Shown here: positions 7,973-15,748 of the stretch, piece by piece
Layout: each line of letters opens with the position of its first letter
Position numbering within the stretch: position 1 is the first letter of the stretch
NCBI GenBank assembly: GCA_030430165.1
Contig: JAUIGL010000075.1
Location: forward strand, 1 to 32,253
DNA from: a bacterium
Lineage (GTDB): Bacteria > Desulfobacterota > Binatia > HRBIN30 > CADEER01
Direction of reading: 5' to 3'
DNA length: 32,253 nucleotides
The notes under the pieces: model-generated
The model's input: only the letters and a program-made list of their open reading frames with translations
What the model was told of the DNA's origin: nothing
The model's database searches: none
Program-made: the position numbers and the translations under genes

Positions 7973-8361
7973 GTCGATTGATCTTCGTCTACAACGTCGA
8001 TGCTTCGCCGGTCGCGCTGTTGCGCGACCTGTACCAGGGGATCACCACCGGCAGCACGGATTGCCGGCTGTGCGACATCACCTACGGCAAGCTGTTCAAG
8101 GACCAGACCTGGAATCGCTTCGTCAAGGACCTGCCGGTCGCTGCCGAGTTTCGCCTGCGCTCGACCTTTCTCGGGCGCTACCCGGAGCTGCGCGACCGCG
8201 AGTTCCCGGCGGTGTACGCGGTCGACGGCGACGAGCCGCGCGAGATCATCTCGGCGGCCGAGCTCAACCAGCTCGACGGCCTCGATGCACTGCGCGAGCT
8301 CGTCCAGACGCGAGTCGACGAGCTGGTGCGCGTGCCCGGCGCGGTGCCGGCTCCGTCCTAA
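7969..8361 (+). CDS. Conserved-looking small protein with CRLC motif, function unknown
   Basis: This 130-residue protein starts at an ATG that overlaps the stop of the lipoprotein cyclase by 4 bp, so the two are probably translated together. It reads MSRLIFVYNVDASPVALLRD, then has a Cys pair at 32 and 35 (CRLCDITYGK), a W-rich middle and a charged helical C terminus. There is no signal peptide or membrane segment. The arrangement of hydrophobic strand, long helix and CxxC is compatible with a small redox or metal-binding domain. I do not recognise the family with confidence. The gene ends 3 bp before the convergent acyl-CoA dehydrogenase gene. Confidence 0.8.
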   Translation: MSRLIFVYNVDASPVALLRDLYQGITTGSTDCRLCDITYGKLFKDQTWNRFVKDLPVAAEFRLRSTFLGRYPELRDREFPAVYAVDGDEPREIISAAELNQLDGLDALRELVQTRVDELVRVPGAVPAPS

Positions 8362-8364
8362 CCG

Positions 8365-10092
8365 CTATTGCTCGAGCCCGAGAATCGCGTTGTAGCGCTG
8401 CAGGCGGGTGGCGTCGCCGCTCGAGATTCGCTCGGCGTTCATGTGCAGCGCCAGCATGTGGCGGCGGATGAACGCGATCGCCAGCAGGTGCTTGTCCTCT
8501 TTGAGCGTCGCCTGCTGCAGCAGCTCGGCCGAGACGACGACGTCGATCACCATCTTGGAGATGCGCTTGGCGTTGAGCAGCGCGTAGTCGAAGTCGCCGA
8601 GCAGCGCCGAGATGCTGCCGTTGATCGAGTCGATGCCGTCGCAGACCAGCTTGACGAGGTCGGCGAACTCCTCGGGCAGCGCCTCGATCTGAGCGCGGGT
8701 GTCCTCGAGCGTCGCGGTGAGCGCGCCCTTGGCCATCTCCTTGAGCGCGAAGCTCGCTTGGATCTCGGACGTTCCCTCGTAGATCGTCGTGATGATCGAG
8801 TCGTTGTGGTAGTGGCCGGCGGCGGTTTCCGACATGTAGCCGATGCCGCCGTGCGCCTGGATTCCGGCGCGGGTGACGTCGTTGGCGATCTCGGTCGCGT
8901 AGTACTTGCAGAGCGGCGTGAAGAAGCGGATCAGCGACTGCAGGCGGTCGCGTTCGGCTTCGAGCGCGGCGCGCTCCTCGCCCTGAGCCGCGTGGTCCGA
9001 AGCGAGATTGGCCTCGATGGCGTCGATGGTGTCGATCATGTCGCAGGTGCGGTAGAGCAGCGCCCTCGCCGCCTGGATGTTGATCGCCATCTTGCCGAGC
9101 ATCGACTTGACCAGCGGCTGGTGGACGATCGGCTGGCCGAACTGGACGCGCTGCTGGGCGTAGTCGCGGGCGGCGCGGTAGGCGGCTTCGGCGATGCCGA
9201 TGCCTTGCGCCGCGACGCCGAGCCGGGCGTTGTTCATCAGCGACAACATCGCTTTGAAGCCCTGCCCTACCTCGCCGATCAGGTAGGCTTCGGCGTCCTC
9301 GAGCTCGACGACGCAGGTCGGCGAGCCGTGGATGCCGAGCTTGTGCTCGATGCGCGGGATGCGCACCCCGTTGCGGGTGCCGTCGGCGAGCGTGCGCGGG
9401 CACAGCATCAGGTTGAGGCCGTTGGTGGTGCCGCGCGATTCGTTGAAGGTCGCACCGTCGCGCGCCAGCACCAGATGGACCTCGGCGCCGCCGTTGGTGA
9501 TGTAGATCTTCTCGCCGTTGAGGATGTACTTGCCGTCGCGCAGCTCGGCGCGCGTCGCGATGCCGCCGAGGTCGGATCCCGCCTGCGGCTCGGTGAGGTC
9601 CATCGCCCCCTGCAGCTCGCCGCTGGCGAAGCGCGGCAGGTATTCCTGGCAAAGCTCTTCCGAGCCGTACTTCTCGATGTCGCCGGCGACACCCGTCTGT
9701 AGCCCGACGATGGTCATCAGGCTCGAGTTGGCGCGCGACAGCATCTCGAGGAACATGCAGTTGACCAGCAGCGGCAGCTCGGAACCGCCGTACTTCGAGG
9801 ACATCGGCAGGCAGACCAGGCCGGCGGCGCGCAGCTTCTCGTAGCCGGAGGCGACGTGCGCGGGAACTTTGACCTCGCCGTCTTCGAGGCGGACCTCGTC
9901 GTGCCACTTGCCCTCGGACTCGGCCTCGATGTCGGCGCAGACGTCGCCGGCGGTCTGCATGACCATCTTGTAGGTTTCGACTTCGTCCGCAGGCGCCGCG
10001 TCGGGGCCGCGTCGGAGCTGAATCAGGCGCTGCCAGTCGACCCGGTGATCGATGAAGAACTCCATGTCCGCGTTGAAGAAATCGTTGCTCAT
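8365..10092 (-). CDS. Acyl-CoA dehydrogenase with extended C terminus
   Basis: This FAD enzyme introduces a trans-2 double bond into an acyl-CoA thioester, with electrons passing to ETF. The 575-residue length matches the long bacterial branch that has an extra C-terminal domain. Visible motifs are MDLTEPQAGSD (164-174, flavin and substrate contacts), KIYITNGG (195-202), and IYEGTSEIQ, in which Glu439 is the expected catalytic base. The ATG at 10092 has GGAGG upstream and overlaps the stop of the racemase-fold gene by 4 bp (ATGA), indicating coupling. A charged insert at 365-388 is unusual but in frame. Chain-length specificity cannot be read. It probably feeds the beta-oxidation and methylmalonyl-CoA genes found later in the window. 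Confidence 0.93.
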   Translation of the reverse strand: MSNDFFNADMEFFIDHRVDWQRLIQLRRGPDAAPADEVETYKMVMQTAGDVCADIEAESEGKWHDEVRLEDGEVKVPAHVASGYEKLRAAGLVCLPMSSKYGGSELPLLVNCMFLEMLSRANSSLMTIVGLQTGVAGDIEKYGSEELCQEYLPRFASGELQGAMDLTEPQAGSDLGGIATRAELRDGKYILNGEKIYITNGGAEVHLVLARDGATFNESRGTTNGLNLMLCPRTLADGTRNGVRIPRIEHKLGIHGSPTCVVELEDAEAYLIGEVGQGFKAMLSLMNNARLGVAAQGIGIAEAAYRAARDYAQQRVQFGQPIVHQPLVKSMLGKMAINIQAARALLYRTCDMIDTIDAIEANLASDHAAQGEERAALEAERDRLQSLIRFFTPLCKYYATEIANDVTRAGIQAHGGIGYMSETAAGHYHNDSIITTIYEGTSEIQASFALKEMAKGALTATLEDTRAQIEALPEEFADLVKLVCDGIDSINGSISALLGDFDYALLNAKRISKMVIDVVVSAELLQQATLKEDKHLLAIAFIRRHMLALHMNAERISSGDATRLQRYNAILGLEQ

Positions 10093-10799
10093 GTGGAACC
10101 TCCGATGCCCAGCAAACGTCCGTACCCCTCGATCGCGTCATCGACTCCGGCGGCGCGTAGGGTTTGCCAGTAGAGCGCGGCGTTGGCGGCGACGACTGGC
10201 ATACCCAGATCATTCTCCATTTCTTGCAGGAGCGCCAGAACCGGCAGGCCGGTGCCGACCTGGACCACTGCGTCGGCGCGGATGCCGCGGACGCGCTGAA
10301 AAAGTGCTCGGATCTGATCGGTCGTCGCCTGGCCGATGGTCTCGATGCTCGGCCAGGCGAGGCCCTCGGCGGCAGCGACGGTGAGGCCGCGATCCTCGTA
10401 GGTCTGGCGAACGACCTGGTTGGCCGTTTCGTCGAACGGGGTGACGATCGCCACCGTCGCGGCGCCGAGCCGCTCGAGGGCGGCAAAGGTGGCGAACGAC
10501 GCGGCGTGCACCGGTCGCTCGGCGCGCTGGCGCGCGTCGCTCATCGCCTGCTCGAGGAGATCGAGTCCGCCCGGGATCGACTCGGTGGAAAGCCCGACCA
10601 TCAGGGCGTCGACGCCGGCCGAGGAGAGCCCGGCGGCGGCGCGCTGCACCTGGTCGAGAACGTCCGCTTCGAGCGTGAAGCGCGCCGTCTGGTGGGTGAT
10701 CCCCGGCGGCCGCAAGCCGGCGAGCTCGGGCTCGACCACGGTGTTGAAGGCCGGAACCAGTGCGCCGAAGATTTTGCGGTAACCGAGTGTGTCGCTCAT
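10089..10799 (-). CDS. Asp/Glu racemase-fold protein (maleate isomerase / arylmalonate decarboxylase-like) lacking cysteines
   Basis: The ATG at 10799 gives a 236-residue protein beginning MSDTLGYRKIFGALVPAFNT. NTVVEPEL (19-26), MVGLSTES (67-74), AIVTPFDETANQ (117-128) and VVQVGTGLP (178-186) align with the maleate cis-trans isomerase and arylmalonate decarboxylase pattern. Both sites that carry the catalytic cysteines in those enzymes are non-Cys here, and the protein has no cysteine at all. A cofactor-free proton transfer by two thiols is therefore excluded. Another chemistry or a binding role is likely. It overlaps the downstream acyl-CoA dehydrogenase by ATGA, suggesting a shared substrate. 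The superfamily is clear; the activity is not. Confidence 0.78.
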   Translation of the reverse strand: MSDTLGYRKIFGALVPAFNTVVEPELAGLRPPGITHQTARFTLEADVLDQVQRAAAGLSSAGVDALMVGLSTESIPGGLDLLEQAMSDARQRAERPVHAASFATFAALERLGAATVAIVTPFDETANQVVRQTYEDRGLTVAAAEGLAWPSIETIGQATTDQIRALFQRVRGIRADAVVQVGTGLPVLALLQEMENDLGMPVVAANAALYWQTLRAAGVDDAIEGYGRLLGIGGST

Positions 10800-11012
10800 C
10801 GTCTGGGCTGCAAGTCGCGTCGGAAGCTGATCGACTCCGCTTCTAGCGCCGCTCGCCGCGGATTTCGACCGGCAGCAGTCGTGCGAACCCCGCGCTTGGC
10901 CAATCAGTTCGCAATTCCAAGCAGTTACGCGGCGCGGCTCGCTTGAAAAAGTTTCACTTTCGAAGCCGAAACCAGCGGATTCGGTGGAAATGCAAAGCGC
11001 GGCGGTTGTAAC

Positions 11013-12272
11013 ATGCGGGTGTTCCAATCACTTTCCATGGACTTCCCCATCCGCGACATCACACGTCGCCTGGCGGTCGTCTGCGCGATGGCATGCGCGG
11101 TCGATTTGCTGGCGCCGCTACCCGTGCCAGCTCAGTTGGTGATGATTCCCGTGCGCGCCGACAGCGGGCACGTCTATCAGGTCCTGCAGTTTGCCGCCGG
11201 CGCCGATCTCGGTACCGGTCTCGACGAGGTGCGCGTCACCAGCGTCGCCGCGCTGACCAACGGGATCCCGGCGGAAACCTGCGCGACCCCGATCGACGGC
11301 CAGTTGCGCTCGCCGGTCGAGGCGGTCGCCTACGGTTTCGTCGGCGGCTTCCGGCCGATCGAGCAAGCCTACAAATCGAGCCGGATCGCCGATGCCTCAC
11401 CGCCGTGTTTTTCGGATACCGCCAACGGTGGGCTGGGACGGGTTTGTATCGGCCCGGGCTGCGACCACGATTGCGCCTGTGCCGACGACAGCGCCTGCGC
11501 CGAGTTCTCGATTTTCGACGGCACCGCGATCGATACGGCGACGCCCGACGTCCCGGCGGCAGGCGTTGCCCTGCCCCTCTTCCGGCAACAGGTGCGCTGC
11601 CGCCTGTCGCAGGGCGTGACCTACAGCTTCGCCGCCGACGGCTCGCCGACGACCCAGGTCGGGCTTTGCGGTACGGCGCCGGCCGACGGCTTCCGCCTCG
11701 CCGGTTCGCCATCGGCGTTCAGCGGCGGCGTCGCCGGGACGACGGTCATCTTCGCCTACCAGGCGATGCCCGACGAGGCGTTTTCGGTCGGTGCGGCGGG
11801 CTTCGGGATCGACGTCGACGGCGTCAACCCGTACGGCTGCGACGCACCTGGGCGAGTCGTCGCCGGCCTCGAAGCCGAGTTGCGCTCGCCGGTGGTGTTC
11901 CCGCCCGGTCCGCCGGTCGACCTGTCGCGCGACGAGCTGCGCTGCCAGGTGGCGATCGGCCGCGCCGGGCGCCGCCTGGTGCTGAAATCGCTGCGCGCCT
12001 TCCAGTTCTGCCGCGAGAAGATCCTCGCCGGCGACTGGGAGATTCGCTCGGCCGACTGCGCTCTGCAGCCGACGGTCGAACGCGCCCTCGCCTCGGCGCG
12101 ACGCATGACCCGCGCCGGGATCCGCGCCTGCGAAGGGGTAGAAGTCGGCAACCTGCTCGCCTGCGGCGATACGGTCGACGAGCTGGTGTCGCCAGACGCG
12201 TCGAGCGGCTGCCTGATCGACCTGCACCTCCGCGCCGCGCGCGATCTGGCGGTGGCGGAGTACGGTTTTTGA
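11013..12272 (+). CDS. Secreted Cys-rich protein of unknown function
   Basis: The product of up to 419 residues has a hydrophobic N-terminal export signal (LAVVCAMACAVDLLAPLPVPA). ATGs at 11013 and 11037 are both possible; the second gives a more compact signal peptide. The middle holds many Cys residues, including an acidic cluster CIGPGCDHDCACADDSAC, consistent with disulfides outside the cytoplasm. The C-terminal third contains CQVAIGRAGRRLVLKSLRAF followed by further spaced Cys. This kind of repeat recurs in secreted proteins of deltaproteobacteria-like genomes. No enzyme motif was seen. It is preceded by a 213-bp gap, in which I see no clear promoter, and followed by a palindromic repeat. 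Confidence 0.75.
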   Translation: MRVFQSLSMDFPIRDITRRLAVVCAMACAVDLLAPLPVPAQLVMIPVRADSGHVYQVLQFAAGADLGTGLDEVRVTSVAALTNGIPAETCATPIDGQLRSPVEAVAYGFVGGFRPIEQAYKSSRIADASPPCFSDTANGGLGRVCIGPGCDHDCACADDSACAEFSIFDGTAIDTATPDVPAAGVALPLFRQQVRCRLSQGVTYSFAADGSPTTQVGLCGTAPADGFRLAGSPSAFSGGVAGTTVIFAYQAMPDEAFSVGAAGFGIDVDGVNPYGCDAPGRVVAGLEAELRSPVVFPPGPPVDLSRDELRCQVAIGRAGRRLVLKSLRAFQFCREKILAGDWEIRSADCALQPTVERALASARRMTRAGIRACEGVEVGNLLACGDTVDELVSPDASSGCLIDLHLRAARDLAVAEYGF

Positions 12273-12362
12273 GGGACGGCGGATCGACGGGACACCGCCC
12301 GCCTGGTGGTGCGTCAGTTTTGACCTCCGGAACTAAATTGAGCCTCGCTCCGCTCGGTCATC

Positions 12363-12494
12363 CGAGGGACCCTCACCCGGCCTTCCACCTACGCTCTTCG
12401 AGCTTCGGCGGACGAGTCGGCCGACCTCTCCCACAGGGAGAGGCATCTGAACTCCCTTCTCCCTGTGGGAGAAGGGCAGGATGAGGGTCCCTCG
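12363..12494. repeat. Intergenic imperfect palindromic repeat element
   Basis: The 356-bp gap between the Cys-rich protein and the sulfotransferase holds no gene. It contains CGAGGGACCCTCA at 12363-12375, matched in reverse by TGAGGGTCCCTCG at 12482-12494, so the outer arms pair across about 130 bp. Two smaller hairpins lie inside: CCTCTCCCACAGGGAGAGG (12425-12443) and TTCTCCCTGTGGGAGAA (12457-12473). The inner cores resemble the repeat at 7063-7084, implying a dispersed family. It may act as a bidirectional hairpin between transcripts. Confidence 0.5.
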
Positions 12495-12628
12495 AATGGG
12501 GGCGAAGCCCCACCAATGTAACCTCAGAGTATTCGAGCGGATCGCTAGCAGTCGAAGCGCTTCGGCCGCTCTCCGACGCTACCAGCCGCGCTGGATCCTC
12601 GGCGGGTGATCGGTTAGCTTCGTCGGTC

Positions 12629-13522
12629 ATGCCCGAGTCGCAACAGCGCAACAGCCGTCTGCTGCTGATCCTGAGCTCCGAGCGCTCGGGGTCGACGCTG
12701 ACGCGTGTCCTGCTCGGTCAGCACTCGCGGGTGTTGGCGCCGCAGGAGATGTTTCTGCTGCGCTATCCGGACTACGCCACCTGGCGCCGCGAGAAGTCGG
12801 TCGCGGCGGAGAGCCTGGTCGAGCTCTTTGGCCTGATCGGCGAGGAGCGCAGCATCGAGTCGCTCGACGCCGAGCTCGGCGCGATGTCGAGCCCGGAGGT
12901 GTACGAGTGGCTGCTCGCCAAGCTGCCGGCCGGCTCGTTCCTCCTCGACAAGACTCCCGCCTACGCCAACAACGGCGACTCGCTGCGCCGCTCGCTCAGC
13001 CTCGATCCTTTCTACATCTGGCTGATCCGGCACCCACTCGGCGTGATCGAGTCGCACGTTCGCATCAAGCGCGAGGCCCGCGCCGCCACCGGTGGCTGGC
13101 TCGGCCTGCGCCGCCGCGCCGCCGATTCGGCGCGTCGCCTCGCCGCCCTCTCCCAGGGCGGAATGACGGCGCTGGCGCGGCAGCGCGAGACCAAGTGGGT
13201 GGTGCAGCAGACGGTGATCGGCGAGTTTCTCGCCTCGGTGGCGCCGGAGAACCAGCTCGCGGTGCGCTTCGAGGATCTGGTGCGCGACCCGAGCCGGGTG
13301 GTCTCCGACCTCTGCGACGGACTCGGTCTCGAGCCGGAGAGCGGCATGCTCGACGTCATCGGCGAGCGGCGTGCGATGAACGTCTCGCTCGGCGATCCCA
13401 ACTTCCACAAGCACGACCGGGTCGACTCGGCGACTGCCGACGGCTGGCGCGCGGTGTTCTCGGAAGACGACCTCACCCTGGAAACCCGCAAGTTGATGGA
13501 GCGGATCGGGGTTCGCCGCTAG
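12629..13522 (+). CDS. PAPS-dependent sulfotransferase family protein
   Basis: This 297-residue protein transfers a sulfuryl group from PAPS to an unknown acceptor. The 5'-phosphosulfate loop is visible as LSSERSGSTLTR (15-26), and LLDKTP (105-110) follows. WLIRHPLGVIESH (131-143) supplies the Arg and Ser that bind the 3'-phosphate. No signal peptide is present, so it acts in the cytoplasm. It is convergent with the BtuF-like gene, and the two stop codons overlap at 13519-13522. It begins just after a palindromic repeat region. No strong ribosome binding site is visible before the ATG at 12629. The acceptor could be a lipid, glycan or small metabolite; nothing in the neighbourhood decides this. 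Confidence 0.88.
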   Translation: MPESQQRNSRLLLILSSERSGSTLTRVLLGQHSRVLAPQEMFLLRYPDYATWRREKSVAAESLVELFGLIGEERSIESLDAELGAMSSPEVYEWLLAKLPAGSFLLDKTPAYANNGDSLRRSLSLDPFYIWLIRHPLGVIESHVRIKREARAATGGWLGLRRRAADSARRLAALSQGGMTALARQRETKWVVQQTVIGEFLASVAPENQLAVRFEDLVRDPSRVVSDLCDGLGLEPESGMLDVIGERRAMNVSLGDPNFHKHDRVDSATADGWRAVFSEDDLTLETRKLMERIGVRR

Positions 13523-14319
13523 GTTCCGGCGATCAGCCGGCGCAGCTCGGCGACCGCGCCGATGGTGCGGCGGCCGTACCAGAACATCGCCTTGCCATCG
13601 ACCAGGTGGAAGCGCCGCTGGCGACCGGCCGGTGTGTCGTCGAGCTCGGCGAGGTCTTTGATGTGCTTCTCGGCGAAGACGTAGGGCTCGTCGGGCAACA
13701 GAACGATGTCCGGCGCCAGCCCGCCGATCTGCGCCAGGGTGACCTGCGGGTATGCCGGCTCGAGGTCGTTGCAGACGTTGACCCCGCCGCACTGCGCCAG
13801 CAGGTCGGCGGCGTAGGTGTGGCGGTTGAAGGCCATCCAGGGATTGCGCCAGATCGGGCAGAACACTCTCGCCGAGGTTGCCGGCGGATGGCGCAGCGCC
13901 GCGGCGATCTCGGCTGCCAAGCGCTCGGCCGGCTCGCGGCGTCCGAGCAGCTCACCGATGCTGCGCACGGTCTCGGCGGTGGCCGCCGCGCTGCGTACCT
14001 CGGCGACGTAGACCGGAAGTCCGGCCGCCTCGAGCGCGGCGAAGTCCTGCAGGCGATTCTCGTCGCGATCGACGAGGACGAGATCGGGCGCGAGCGCCGA
14101 GATCGCATCGACATCGGGGTTCTTGGTGCCGCCGACCTTGGCGAGGCCGGCGACGACTTCGGGCGGCTCGGTGCAGAAGCTGGTGACACCGACCAGCGCC
14201 GCAGCGGCTCCGAGATCGCAGACCAGCTCGGTCAGGCTCGGCACCAGGCTGACCACGCGCGACGCCGGAGCGGCGAGCTCGAGCTCGCGGCCGGTGTCGT
14301 CGCGCACCGCGACGCTCAT
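13519..14319 (-). CDS. Helical-backbone metal receptor family (BtuF-like) protein without signal peptide
   Basis: This 266-residue protein matches periplasmic cobalamin or ferric-siderophore binding proteins. It has a strand-rich start (SRVVSLVPSLTELVCDL), a long helical linker, and a C-terminal lobe with PDIVLLPDEPYVFAEKH. Unlike typical BtuF, it begins directly with MSVAVRDDTGRELEL and has neither an export signal nor a lipobox. No ABC permease or ATPase is adjacent. It overlaps the preceding small membrane gene by ATGA and sits at the end of the B12-dependent mutase run. A cytoplasmic corrinoid-binding or delivery role is plausible but is inference. The start could be wrong only if it lay inside the upstream gene, where no signal peptide is seen either. 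Confidence 0.82.
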   Translation of the reverse strand: MSVAVRDDTGRELELAAPASRVVSLVPSLTELVCDLGAAAALVGVTSFCTEPPEVVAGLAKVGGTKNPDVDAISALAPDLVLVDRDENRLQDFAALEAAGLPVYVAEVRSAAATAETVRSIGELLGRREPAERLAAEIAAALRHPPATSARVFCPIWRNPWMAFNRHTYAADLLAQCGGVNVCNDLEPAYPQVTLAQIGGLAPDIVLLPDEPYVFAEKHIKDLAELDDTPAGRQRRFHLVDGKAMFWYGRRTIGAVAELRRLIAGT

Positions 14320-14552
14320 TGCTGCTTGCCGCGGTCGAGCGACTCGATGACGTCGCGCAGCTGCTGGCGCTCGCGCTCGGTGATCTCCGGGGTGGCGCGC
14401 GCTTCCGGACGGATCCCCGGGCGTGAGCGTCCGGCGAGCTCGACGACGCCCCAGATCAGCGCCGCCGCTAGCAGCGACATCAGCAGCAGGGTCAGGCCGC
14501 GCCGCCGCGGGCGGCGCTTGCGCGGCGCCGGTTTCTTCTTCCTAGGGGCCAA
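14316..14552 (-). CDS. Small single-pass membrane protein, unknown function
   Basis: A 78-residue product starts at TTG 14552 after GGAG and overlaps the end of the flavoprotein gene by 11 bp and the start of the BtuF-like gene by 4 bp. Residues 1-18 are highly basic (APRKKKPAPRKRRPRRR), then one hydrophobic segment runs from about 20 to 40. A charged C-terminal helix (EITERERQQLRDVIESLD) follows. The positive-inside rule suggests the N terminus is cytoplasmic. Tight overlaps on both sides support a real gene. No family is recognised. Confidence 0.65.
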   Translation of the reverse strand: MAPRKKKPAPRKRRPRRRGLTLLLMSLLAAALIWGVVELAGRSRPGIRPEARATPEITERERQQLRDVIESLDRGKQQ

Positions 14553-15744
14553 AGGTTGCTCCGGCGCCCGGTGTCTCGGCGAAATGCGGCTGGCAGACGC
14601 TCCAGGCGGCGTCGGCCAGCGAGCGGCGGTCCCAGTCGTCGATGCCGTTGTACCAGCGCAGGCCGAGCGCGCGCAGGCGCTTGCTGCGCTCGGGGAGTGC
14701 GAAACAGGCGCGCCACCAGGGGCCGTAGATCCAGCCGGCGAGCCAGTGCAGCCGGCCCAGCTTGACGCCGAGCCAGGAGCCGTCGACGGCGCGCTGGTAC
14801 GCCTCTCCGTCGAGCTGGTCGTGCGCCAGCGCCTGCTGCGCCGCGGCGGCGGCGAAGCTGCCGAACTCGAGAGCCAGCGAGATGCCCTCGCCCATCAGCG
14901 GATCGGCGCCGGCGGCGTCGCCGGCGAGCAGCACGTTGTCGGCGGCGACGCGGGTGACGCCGCGCTTGTACCAGTGGATCGGGAACGCGACGCGGCGCGG
15001 GTTGACGGCGCCGTGAAACGCCAGCTCGCGCTCGAGCGCCTGGCGAATCAGGTCGGCGCCGCGCTCCAGCGAGTAGACGCCGACGTTGGCGTGCGGCACC
15101 CCGTCGATCAGGCAGGGAAAGCTCCAGCGATAGCCGGCGAGCCCGCGCGGCACGTCGGTGAAGTCGAAGTCGGAGCGTCGCTCGCGGTAGCCGTCCCAGG
15201 TGTCGTCGACCGGAACGTCGCACATCGCGGCGCGGGCGATGGTGGCGCGACTGTCGCTCACCAGGGCGCGGCGCACACGGCTGCCGGAGCCGTCGGCGCC
15301 GACCACCAGCTTGGTGCGGTAGTTCGCGCGCGCCGTGCGGATGGCCACCTGCCCGGCGTCGCGCTCGATTTCCTCGACCGGCTCGTTCTCGCGCACCTCG
15401 ATGCCGCGCTCGCGACAGGCGTCGATCAGGCGCGCGTCGAGCTCGTTGCGCCGGATGATGTAGCAGAACCCCGGCTCGCGGTGATCGACCGTCGTCGCCG
15501 GCGTGCGCGCCCGCGCCCCGTGTACGGTGACGTGCGGCAGGTCGAATGGGATGTCGTGGCGCTCGATCCAGTCGCGTCCGGCGGGGATCAGGCCGCCGGC
15601 GCAGACCTTCGGACGCGGGTGGATCGCCTTCTCGAGGACGACGATCTCGCCGGCCAGCTGCGGGTCGAGCCGGTGCAGCGCCAGCGCGGTCGCGGCTCCC
15701 GCCGGTCCGCCACCGACGACGACCAGGGGGCGGTGCTCGGTCAC
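14542..15744 (-). CDS. Geranylgeranyl reductase family FAD-dependent oxidoreductase
   Basis: This 400-residue flavoprotein has an N-terminal dinucleotide fold VVVGGGPAGAATALAL and a KVCAGGLIP segment typical of geranylgeranyl-reductase-like enzymes. It also has a KLVVGADGSGSRVRRAL motif and the late FAD motif LAGDAAGADPLMGEGISLA. Members reduce isoprenoid double bonds in lipids, quinones or pigments, or act as related FAD oxidoreductases. The start is GTG at 15744, 4 bp after the stop of the mutase small subunit, so it is probably cotranscribed with it. The 3' end overlaps the small membrane protein gene. The substrate is not known, and a link to the mutase is not obvious from chemistry. Confidence 0.86.
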   Translation of the reverse strand: MTEHRPLVVVGGGPAGAATALALHRLDPQLAGEIVVLEKAIHPRPKVCAGGLIPAGRDWIERHDIPFDLPHVTVHGARARTPATTVDHREPGFCYIIRRNELDARLIDACRERGIEVRENEPVEEIERDAGQVAIRTARANYRTKLVVGADGSGSRVRRALVSDSRATIARAAMCDVPVDDTWDGYRERRSDFDFTDVPRGLAGYRWSFPCLIDGVPHANVGVYSLERGADLIRQALERELAFHGAVNPRRVAFPIHWYKRGVTRVAADNVLLAGDAAGADPLMGEGISLALEFGSFAAAAAQQALAHDQLDGEAYQRAVDGSWLGVKLGRLHWLAGWIYGPWWRACFALPERSKRLRALGLRWYNGIDDWDRRSLADAAWSVCQPHFAETPGAGATFGP

Positions 15745-15748
15745 CCGA

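Noticed and set aside
8264..10486. 740-residue minus-strand open frame across the acyl-CoA dehydrogenase and racemase-fold genes
   Set aside because: The Arg/Ala-rich product matches no family, and both underlying genes in other frames have clear motifs.
12425..12473. Intrinsic terminator after the Cys-rich protein gene
   Set aside because: The hairpins lack a T-run and lie more than 150 bp past the stop codon, and matching cores elsewhere mark them as dispersed repeats. A terminator role is not excluded but is not supported.
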